From positions 1 to 7,881 of the forward strand of contig WFZY01000336.1 in assembly GCA_015489265.1 (NCBI GenBank): a DNA stretch of 7,881 nucleotides, given 5' to 3'. The number at the start of each line of letters is the position of its first letter. The first letter of the stretch is position 1. A program made the position numbers and the translations under genes. Shown here in pieces: positions 1 through 6,099 of the stretch. Under the pieces are notes generated by a model that made no database searches, was not told where the DNA came from, and saw nothing but the letters and a program-made list of their open reading frames with translations. The stretch is from Flavobacteriaceae bacterium (lineage in GTDB: Bacteria > Bacteroidota > Bacteroidia > Flavobacteriales > Flavobacteriaceae).

Positions 1-789
1 AACAATCAATTTTTAGGCACTTACAAGCTTTCGCCTGACAAAAATCTGTTACAATCCGTTGAAGTTAAAGCCAAAAACAAAGCTTTTAAGGTGGATAAAG
101 ATGTCTTTATCGTGTCCCGTAAAATGAAAGTGGCTGCCGCCAATACCAACGATGTTCTCGATAAAATACAAGGCGTTACTTATGACCGCTACAACAATCA
201 AATCAAAGTAGATGGACAAACCAACATCAAAATTTTGGTCGATGGTTTGGAAAAAGACCCTGATTACATCCAAAATCTGAACCCCGACCGGCTGAAAAAA
301 GTGGAAATCATCCGCGACCCTTCGGGCAGATATGCCTTAGACGGCTACACGGCGGTTATCAATATAATTTTGAAAAAGAACTACACCGGGTTGGAACTCA
401 ACCTTTCATCACAAAGTGTTTGGGATACCGATGTTGCCGATAAATCGCACTTGATCCCGATGAGTTATTCCAATGCAGGACTAACCTACACCTACAACAA
501 AATCAATATGTATACACAATACAATCTCTACACCAACGATTTTAATTTTCCTACCACGACGGTTTATAAATATCAAGACGGCAGCACTGTCAAAAAACTT
601 AACGGCAACAGTAATAATATTCTTAAAGAAGTTTTGGGTGACCGGCTGACTTTGGGTGTAGATTATTATCTTGACCCGCGTCATACTTTGAGTTTTGAAT
701 CGGGTTTTAGCAATCTTTTCAATCAAAAAGACCAAACCGCACTGCGATATGATGTTACCGAAACCCACCCTGCCCCACCCGACCACTAA
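1..789 (+). CDS. TonB-dependent receptor, plug and first barrel part (5' partial, ends at in-frame stop)
   Basis: The frame is open from base 1, so the true start, signal peptide and any carboxypeptidase-like N-terminal domain lie upstream of the window. Window residues 19-25 (SVEVKAK) resemble the strand that opens a TonB plug domain. They are followed by NDVLDKIQGVTYD, ILVDGLEKD and, at 301-366, VEIIRDPSGRYALDGYTAVINI, the Bacteroidota version of the plug signature that ends in GVINI. After this come alternating, aromatic-rich strands typical of an outer-membrane barrel (for example YTYNKINMYTQYNLYTNDF). The family sits in the outer membrane and either takes up ligands with TonB energy or, in the barrel_3-type subgroup, has no known substrate; none can be named here. 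Reading stops at TAA 787-789 just after a C-rich stretch, in what looks like a loop. The next piece continues in the same frame, so this is probably the front part of one interrupted gene, not a complete protein. Confidence 0.85.
   Translation, partial: NNQFLGTYKLSPDKNLLQSVEVKAKNKAFKVDKDVFIVSRKMKVAAANTNDVLDKIQGVTYDRYNNQIKVDGQTNIKILVDGLEKDPDYIQNLNPDRLKKVEIIRDPSGRYALDGYTAVINIILKKNYTGLELNLSSQSVWDTDVADKSHLIPMSYSNAGLTYTYNKINMYTQYNLYTNDFNFPTTTVYKYQDGSTVKKLNGNSNNILKEVLGDRLTLGVDYYLDPRHTLSFESGFSNLFNQKDQTALRYDVTETHPAPPDH
787..789 (+). other. In-frame TAA interrupting the receptor gene
   Basis: Upstream codons end ...ACC CAC CCT GCC CCA CCC GAC CAC and then TAA. Downstream codons TAC CAA CTT GAT GAA CTG TTG continue in the same frame as a plausible barrel protein (YQLDELLKGNSKSNYQ). 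A single nonsense change explains this. Two compensating indels are also possible, because frame 2 is open across 761-808 and reads TTNTN at the break. The stretch 762-786 is far richer in C than its surroundings, which makes a base-calling or assembly error a third possibility. Confidence 0.7.
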
Positions 790-807
790 TACCAACTTGA
801 TGAACTG

Positions 808-2094
808 TTGAAGGGCAATTCCAAATCCAATTACCAATCGGTTTTTTATATCGGAAAATTCAATGAACAAAACGAACTACGGATGGATGCCAAATTATCA
901 CACTATGAAGACCAAGGCGACAACCGGTTTTTTACTGATAACAATTTAGATCGCCATGAAACATCGTTTGACAGTAAAAACAGTTTCAAATTCAATGCCG
1001 AATATACGCGTCAACTCAACGAACACAGTTCTTTAGAAACCGGCTACGGCTTTTACCGGCAAAAAAATACCAACGATTTAACCACAATCATCGGTAATCA
1101 AAGCAACAGTCAAAATTTTGTTTTAACCGATACACGACACAAGCTATTTGCCTACTATGGCTACAAATTCAATAAAAATTGGTCACTCAAAGCCGGTATT
1201 GCAGGAGAAATTAGTCAACCGGAAGCTTTCGGGGCAAAATCCACTTATATGATTTACCAACCCTATCTAGACATCAAGCACAAACTGTCAAAAAATATCG
1301 GTGTCAAACTAAAATACCGCACCGAAAGTGCCTACCCGGGGCTCTCGCAAGCTAATCCGAATACTGTTTATATAGACCCGCAAACCGTTCGTAAAGGCAA
1401 TCCGGCATTGGCACCGGCAGTTACCCACAAATTGGGCTTGCGTTTTGACTTTTTCGGGGGTAGTTTGTTTGCCGAACCCTACTACCATTTTTCAAACAAT
1501 TATATCGGTGAAATTGCCCGGCTTCGCAATGACGGCATCATCGAACAAACCTATGAAAACATTGGGCATTACCGGCATTACGGCATCAAAGGTAATGTAG
1601 CGGTGCCGTTTAGCAAACAAATTTTTTGGCAAACCAATTTTGATGTCTATCACAGCAGCATCAAATATCAAAATGACACCAATGCTTTTAACGATTACAG
1701 CTTGGAAAGCAACTTAGTTTATGTCAATCAACCCAAAGGACTCACGTCCGGATTTATCTACCAGCGCGGTATGAACAAATACATCAGTCCGCAAGGTTAC
1801 CACAAGTGGAATAATGATTTTGTAGGATTTCTCGTTCAAAAATCTTTTTTCAAACGCAAGCTTAATGTCATGTTGCTCTATATGTTACCGGTAGATTTCG
1901 GTGTGGACTATGTGCAAGAAGAATACACCAAAACGCTGCAATACGAAAGTATGACGCAATATGACATCCATTTGCTTAAAAATGTGGTCGTATTCCGTCT
2001 CAATTACCGTTTCAGCAAAGGAAAAGCCACGCGAAAAACCAAAAAAGATATGGAAGATGATAGTCCGAAAAAGGATAAAAAAGGGATTTTTTAA
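808..2094 (+). CDS. TonB-dependent receptor / outer-membrane beta-barrel protein, C-terminal part
   Basis: This is the remainder of the receptor described for the preceding segment, in the same frame after the TAA at 787-789. It is about 428 residues of barrel strands with alternating hydrophobic and polar residues and many Tyr, Phe and Asn (for example SVFYIGKFNEQNELRMDAKLSHY, LGLRFDFFGGSLFAEPYYHF). It contains the segment YIDPQTVRKGNPALAPAVTHKLGLRF, which resembles the conserved 'P.l.aGNP.L.p....' motif of Bacteroidota barrel receptors. The last strand, VVVFRLNYRFSKGK, is followed by a Lys/Asp-rich tail ending in Phe, as is common in the barrel_3-type group. The TTG at 808 is only the first possible initiator after the stop and the first ATG is at 883. 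Neither has a ribosome site or signal peptide, so independent expression of a working outer-membrane protein is unlikely. Best read as the distal half of a broken gene unless the stop is a sequence error. Confidence 0.82.
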   Translation: MKGNSKSNYQSVFYIGKFNEQNELRMDAKLSHYEDQGDNRFFTDNNLDRHETSFDSKNSFKFNAEYTRQLNEHSSLETGYGFYRQKNTNDLTTIIGNQSNSQNFVLTDTRHKLFAYYGYKFNKNWSLKAGIAGEISQPEAFGAKSTYMIYQPYLDIKHKLSKNIGVKLKYRTESAYPGLSQANPNTVYIDPQTVRKGNPALAPAVTHKLGLRFDFFGGSLFAEPYYHFSNNYIGEIARLRNDGIIEQTYENIGHYRHYGIKGNVAVPFSKQIFWQTNFDVYHSSIKYQNDTNAFNDYSLESNLVYVNQPKGLTSGFIYQRGMNKYISPQGYHKWNNDFVGFLVQKSFFKRKLNVMLLYMLPVDFGVDYVQEEYTKTLQYESMTQYDIHLLKNVVVFRLNYRFSKGKATRKTKKDMEDDSPKKDKKGIF

Positions 2095-2102
2095 TATCTT
2101 TG
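2095..2102 (+). promoter_or_regulatory. Candidate -7 promoter element for mcrBC
   Basis: TATCTTTG matches the Bacteroidota -7 consensus TAnnTTTG exactly and starts on the base right after the receptor stop codon (TAA 2092-2094). Transcription would begin about 2108-2110, giving a short leader of roughly 25 bases before the mcrB ATG at 2134. No convincing -33 TTG/TTTG element is seen at the usual spacing. The call rests on the -7 match and position only. It would allow the defence genes to be expressed independently of the broken receptor gene. Confidence 0.5.
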
Positions 2103-2133
2103 AAAATCAATTATTTTACTGAAAATTATAGTT

Positions 2134-4647
2134 ATGAACAAATTGATTTTAAATTTAATAGAAAGATATAAGTCTTTGATTGGCGCTAATCATATGATCA
2201 AAGAAAAATACAAATGGAAATTGGTTCAAACATATAAAGGTAAGCCCGACACAAATGCACCCGATTTCAGAAAAGAAATTGAAAGTATTGATTACAGTAA
2301 CTTGATTTATTATAATTCTATTGGAGTTTTAAAACATATAGCAAGGAAAAAACCGGAAGATTTAAGAAAAGCATTTGTTCATTTTTTTGATGAAAAACAA
2401 GATTTGTTAAAGCGACTTCATAATTTTAGTAATGAAACGCTTAATATTTACAGAAAAATGGGGGAAACACATAAACACCACCAAGATGAACGGGCGATGG
2501 CAACTTATTTAACTTATAAGTATCCTGATAAATATACCTTTTACAAATCAAGTTATTATAAAGCATATTGTAATTTATTAAATATAAAACCAAAAAATAC
2601 CAACAGGAAATATGTTCATTATTTATCTTTGATAAATGATTTGATTGAAAATTATATTAAAAAGGACAGGGAGTTGATTGAATTGGTAAAAAAATTTGTT
2701 CCGGAATATAATGGTATCAATCATTTGATTTTGGCACAAGACATTTTATTTCAAGTTTTGGAAGTACCAAATTATTGGATTTTTCAAGCGAACCCTAAAA
2801 TATTTAATTTAGAACAATCTCTTTCACAAAATAATGATGGGCATAAAACATGGAATATTAATCAACATAAAAATGACATTAAAAAAGGAGATAAAGTAAT
2901 TCTTTGGCAAACAGGTAAAAAAAATGGTGTATATGCATTGGCTACGGTAAAAAGTAATGTATATGAAACGACTGAAAAAGATGAAAACGGTGCAGAGAGA
3001 AAACTTGATATTGTTGAATTGGAAATTGATTATAATTTAGCAGAAAATCCTATTTTGAAAGAAGAGTTATATGATATTAAGGTTTTTGATGATTTTTATG
3101 CCGGTCAACAAGGTACTAATTTGAAAGCTACAAAAGAACAATTTGAATATCTGGAAAAATTGGCAAAGAATCGTAAACCTGTAAAAATTTGGTTGTATGC
3201 CCCAGGTGAGCATGCTTATCTTTGGGAAGAAATGTACCAAAATGATTTAATGTGTATAGGTTGGGACGATATAGGTAATTTAAAAAAATTGAAAACCAAA
3301 GAGAACATCAAAAAAGTGTTGATAGAAAAATACGGCAAGTCTGATCCGAGAAACGATACTCATGCCAATTATGAACTTTTGTATAATGTTAAGCCCGGTG
3401 ATATTGTTATTGCAAAGCGGGGAATTGATACCTTGTTGGGATATGGAATTGTCACATCAGAATATCTTTATGACACAAACAGGAAAGAATATAAAAGTTG
3501 CCGGAAAGTAAAATGGCAAAACAAAGGCGAATGGTATAGTGAAGAAAAATTACCGACAAAAACCTTGACTGACATTACTAAATATAAAGAGTTTGCATCA
3601 TATTTAACCGATTTGGTTGGGGCTAAAATAAATTATAATATGATATCGTCAAAATCAAATTATCCGTCAAAAATACATAATTACCCGCTAAACAATATTC
3701 TATATGGTCCGCCCGGAACCGGTAAAACTTACAATAGCATACTAATTGCCGCCGAAATTGTTTCAGGTAAAAAAATTGATAATTATAATGAAGCACTGAA
3801 AATTTTTAATAAAGAGTTACACAAACGTATCGAATTTATCACATTTCATCAAAATTTTAGTTATGAAGATTTTATTCAAGGTTTAAGACCTGATACACAA
3901 CAGAAAGAGTTAGTATTTGAAAGAAAGGATGGTGTTTTAAAAAAACTGGCAACCAATGCTTTATTTGAATTTGCACGTGTTTTGATTGATGCTGACCCCA
4001 ATTATCAAGATTTGGATTTTTCAGACGTCCCATTGACTTATGAAAGAAAAAAGAATATTTTGGCTCAAATACCGTTGGAAGACCTTAAAAAGATTGATAA
4101 TACAAAAGTACCGGATTACGTTTTAATTATTGATGAAATTAACAGAGCAAATATTTCAAGGGTTTTTGGCGAACTTATTACATTGATTGAACCTGATAAA
4201 CGTTTGCACGGTAAAATACCTTTACAAGTAGAGTTGCCTTCGGGAGATACATTTATTGTGCCTTCTAATTTGTATATACTTGGAACGATGAATACGGCTG
4301 ACAAATCGATAGCTTTGCTTGATATTGCTTTGCGTCGAAGGTTTCATTTTGAAGCGTTTTATCCAAAATATGAAATTTATGGAGAGACTATAAATAGACC
4401 GGATGTTCTAAAAAAAATAAATGAATATATCATCAAAACTAAAGGTTATGACTTCCAAATAGGACATTCTTACTTTATGAAAAAGAATTTTAGATTGTCA
4501 GATATTATCAATCACAAAGTTATACCGCTTTTGTTGGAATATTATCTCAATGATAGTCAGGAAGTAATAAATGTTTTGAAAAATGCAGGATTGAATGTTA
4601 AAGAAGATGTTTGGCCCATTCAAATAGAGGATACTCATGCAAATTAA
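2134..4647 (+). CDS. mcrB: McrB-like AAA+ motor with two EVE-like modified-base reader domains
   Basis: This is the DNA-recognition and motor subunit of an McrBC-type (type IV) restriction system. Residues 1-200 are a mostly helical region rich in Lys and Tyr (KYKWKLVQTY near 25) of a kind often found at the front of Bacteroidota McrB-like proteins; its function is unknown to me. A first EVE/PUA-like domain spans about 213-345 (NYWIFQANPKIF, then IKKGDKVILWQTGKKNGVYALA). A second, of a different subtype, spans about 350-480 (KIWLYAPGEHAYLWEEMY, MCIGWDDIG, PGDIVIAKRG, LLGYGIVTSEYLYD). The AAA+ domain follows: Walker A GPPGTGKT 525-532, FITFHQNFSYEDFIQG 568-583, Walker B VLIIDEINR 663-671, the McrB signature MNTADKS 719-725, and an arginine finger region ALRRRF 732-737. 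At 837 residues it is much longer than E. coli McrB (about 460) because of the extra N-terminal modules. Characterised McrB proteins hydrolyse GTP as hexamers. The start at ATG 2134 is preferred over M21 because of the well-placed -7 element; no Shine-Dalgarno is visible. It overlaps mcrC by 11 bp. All motor motifs look intact. Confidence 0.93.
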   Translation: MNKLILNLIERYKSLIGANHMIKEKYKWKLVQTYKGKPDTNAPDFRKEIESIDYSNLIYYNSIGVLKHIARKKPEDLRKAFVHFFDEKQDLLKRLHNFSNETLNIYRKMGETHKHHQDERAMATYLTYKYPDKYTFYKSSYYKAYCNLLNIKPKNTNRKYVHYLSLINDLIENYIKKDRELIELVKKFVPEYNGINHLILAQDILFQVLEVPNYWIFQANPKIFNLEQSLSQNNDGHKTWNINQHKNDIKKGDKVILWQTGKKNGVYALATVKSNVYETTEKDENGAERKLDIVELEIDYNLAENPILKEELYDIKVFDDFYAGQQGTNLKATKEQFEYLEKLAKNRKPVKIWLYAPGEHAYLWEEMYQNDLMCIGWDDIGNLKKLKTKENIKKVLIEKYGKSDPRNDTHANYELLYNVKPGDIVIAKRGIDTLLGYGIVTSEYLYDTNRKEYKSCRKVKWQNKGEWYSEEKLPTKTLTDITKYKEFASYLTDLVGAKINYNMISSKSNYPSKIHNYPLNNILYGPPGTGKTYNSILIAAEIVSGKKIDNYNEALKIFNKELHKRIEFITFHQNFSYEDFIQGLRPDTQQKELVFERKDGVLKKLATNALFEFARVLIDADPNYQDLDFSDVPLTYERKKNILAQIPLEDLKKIDNTKVPDYVLIIDEINRANISRVFGELITLIEPDKRLHGKIPLQVELPSGDTFIVPSNLYILGTMNTADKSIALLDIALRRRFHFEAFYPKYEIYGETINRPDVLKKINEYIIKTKGYDFQIGHSYFMKKNFRLSDIINHKVIPLLLEYYLNDSQEVINVLKNAGLNVKEDVWPIQIEDTHAN
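4626..4630 (+). promoter_or_regulatory. Possible ribosome binding site for mcrC inside mcrB
   Basis: AGAGG lies six bases before the mcrC ATG (4637) and within the last codons of mcrB. It is a reasonable purine-rich Shine-Dalgarno match. With the 11-bp gene overlap it supports the chosen start and suggests that translation of the two subunits is coupled. Bacteroidota rely less on such sites, so its importance is uncertain. Confidence 0.4.
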
Positions 4648-6004
4648 TCTTTTTGAATATCAAAATAAGGTTAATTTAGACCCAAAATATTTTGAGAATT
4701 TAGAGAAATTCTTGGATGAAATATGGCAAAACCGTCATAAAAATGATTATTTTTCGTCTGTTGAAGCAAAACAAATAGAAAGTCAGCAGTTTTTACAATT
4801 TTTACATAAAACTCATCAACTGAAATCCAATAATTATGTTGGTGTTATACATTTCAATGACTTAAAAATTAACCTTTTGCCAAAGATATTTTATCATTCC
4901 GGTTACACTTATTCCAATGATGAAATCAATAAAATAAATTTACATATACTTTGGTGGCTTTCTTATGGCAACAAAATAAAATTTCCGGATTTTTTAACAC
5001 AATCCGGTGGTGCAAAAAGTGATTTTTTTGAAATTTTGATTTATCTATTTGCCAAATATACACTTAAAATTTTGAGTGCTTCAATGTATCGACAGTATGA
5101 AAATATCAATAATGATCTGCATTATGTTAAAGGGCAATTGAATGTTACAAACTATATCAACCGGCATTTGGTCAAAGGACAATGGCATAAACTTAATTGT
5201 GATTATGACACTTTTGTGTTAGACAATAAATTCAATAGAATTGTCAAAACCGTAACGAAACTACTTCACCACCAAACTCAAAATTTTGAAAACAAAAAAT
5301 TATTAGGTGACATTTTATTTCTTTTAGACGAAGTTAGTGACGCGCCGGCTGATGCCGAAACATGTAAACAAATAAAATTTAATCAAGCTTTTAAAGAGTA
5401 TGAAATAATTAGGGATTATTGTTATCTTTTTTTATCAAATAGTGTATCTTTTCAATATAAAAATGATTTAAAAATTTTTGCTTTTCTTTTGCCCATGGAA
5501 GTAGTTTTTGAGGATTTTATACTGGGTTTTTTAAAACGTGAATTACCAGAAATTAATATTAAAGCCCAATCTACACAAATTTTTTTGGATGAAGCAAAGC
5601 AATTCAACATGCGTCCGGACTTATTTTTACAATTCAATGATAAACAATGTATTGTAGACACAAAATACAAGATTATTTTTAATGATACCGGTGATGTTAA
5701 AAATAATGTTTCTCAAACAGATTTGTATCAAATGCTGGCGTATGCTATCCGTTACAAATTGCGTAATATTTTATTATTTTATCCCGGTACAATTAAGGGC
5801 TATCAACAAGAAGGATTCAATATACGTATCAAAGATGAGTGGGCGTCGCAAACAATCAATATATCTGCATTTCAAATACCTGTTATTGACACAAATTTTT
5901 ACTCTATAAATGGAGATTATAACAAAAGTATTTCTCAACTTTTTTCTTCGCTAAAACAAAATCTAAAGCAAAGACTTATCGAAATTCTAGAACAAATTGA
6001 TTGA
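4637..6004 (+). CDS. mcrC: McrC-like nuclease subunit of the type IV restriction system
   Basis: McrC is the cutting subunit that binds the McrB ring, stimulates its nucleotide hydrolysis and cleaves DNA bearing modified bases. The protein has 455 residues, longer than E. coli McrC (about 350). The N-terminal part includes YVGVIHFNDLKINLLPKIF (67-85), expected to belong to the McrB-contacting region. The middle contains KGQLNVTNYINRHLVKGQWHK and DTFVLDNKFNRIVKTVTKLL (165-210), typical of the McrC family. The C-terminal PD-(D/E)xK nuclease shows LLPMEVVFEDFI (284-295), MRPD with D328, IVDTKYK with D341 and K343, and the family helix QTDLYQMLAYA (360-370). The D-x12-D-x-K spacing equals that of the catalytic D244/D257/K259 set of E. 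coli McrC, as I recall it, so the nuclease looks active. The gene starts inside mcrB and is evidently co-transcribed with it. It shares mcrB's low GC content. Confidence 0.93.
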   Translation: MQINLFEYQNKVNLDPKYFENLEKFLDEIWQNRHKNDYFSSVEAKQIESQQFLQFLHKTHQLKSNNYVGVIHFNDLKINLLPKIFYHSGYTYSNDEINKINLHILWWLSYGNKIKFPDFLTQSGGAKSDFFEILIYLFAKYTLKILSASMYRQYENINNDLHYVKGQLNVTNYINRHLVKGQWHKLNCDYDTFVLDNKFNRIVKTVTKLLHHQTQNFENKKLLGDILFLLDEVSDAPADAETCKQIKFNQAFKEYEIIRDYCYLFLSNSVSFQYKNDLKIFAFLLPMEVVFEDFILGFLKRELPEINIKAQSTQIFLDEAKQFNMRPDLFLQFNDKQCIVDTKYKIIFNDTGDVKNNVSQTDLYQMLAYAIRYKLRNILLFYPGTIKGYQQEGFNIRIKDEWASQTINISAFQIPVIDTNFYSINGDYNKSISQLFSSLKQNLKQRLIEILEQID

Positions 6005-6009
6005 ATATC

Positions 6010-6076
6010 ATAGGATTTTATAAAAATTTGTTTTGATTTTTCGGTAATAAAATATTCTCCCGATAAAAAATCCTAT
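6010..6076 (+). repeat. Imperfect 13-bp inverted repeat between mcrC and menD
   Basis: The left arm ATAGGATTTTATA (6010-6022) and right arm TAAAAAATCCTAT (6064-6076) pair at 12 of 13 positions, with a perfect 10-bp core (ATAGGATTTT/AAAATCCTAT). The arms are about 41 bases apart. The right arm overlaps the first bases of the candidate menD -7 element. It could be a paired operator, a transcript-end stem or chance in AT-rich DNA. It lacks the GC-rich stem and T-tract of a standard terminator. Confidence 0.4.
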
Positions 6077-6081
6077 TTTTG
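6074..6081 (+). promoter_or_regulatory. Candidate -7 promoter element for menD
   Basis: TATTTTTG fits the Bacteroidota -7 consensus TAnnTTTG exactly and ends 18 bases before the menD ATG (6100), predicting a leader of about 10-14 bases. No clear -33 TTG/TTTG is found 19-21 bases upstream. A TTTG at 6032-6035 is too far away. The region is AT-rich, so chance matches are possible. Confidence 0.45.
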
Positions 6082-6099
6082 CATACCTATTAAATATTT

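Noticed and set aside
481..870. Long open frame on the minus strand opposite the receptor break
   Set aside because: It lies antisense to clear barrel-coding sequence, has no promoter or ribosome site, and its translation resembles no known protein. It is a shadow of the + strand gene.
2917..2924. A8 tract in mcrB (another at 4410-4417) as possible phase-variation sites
   Set aside because: Such A runs are common in AT-rich Lys codons here. The frame is intact across both and nothing suggests length switching.
5682..5909. Small + strand frame inside mcrC in another phase
   Set aside because: It overlaps the conserved nuclease core (DTKYK to QMLAYA), has no ribosome site and no recognisable product.
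2095..6099. Target-site duplication or mobile-element ends around mcrBC
   Set aside because: I compared the spacers at both edges by eye and found no shared direct repeat beyond short AT-rich words, and no transposase or integrase gene.
6005..6099. Rho-independent terminator after mcrC
   Set aside because: The spacer has AT-only palindromes such as TTTTATAAAA (6016-6025) but no GC-bearing stem followed by a T tract.
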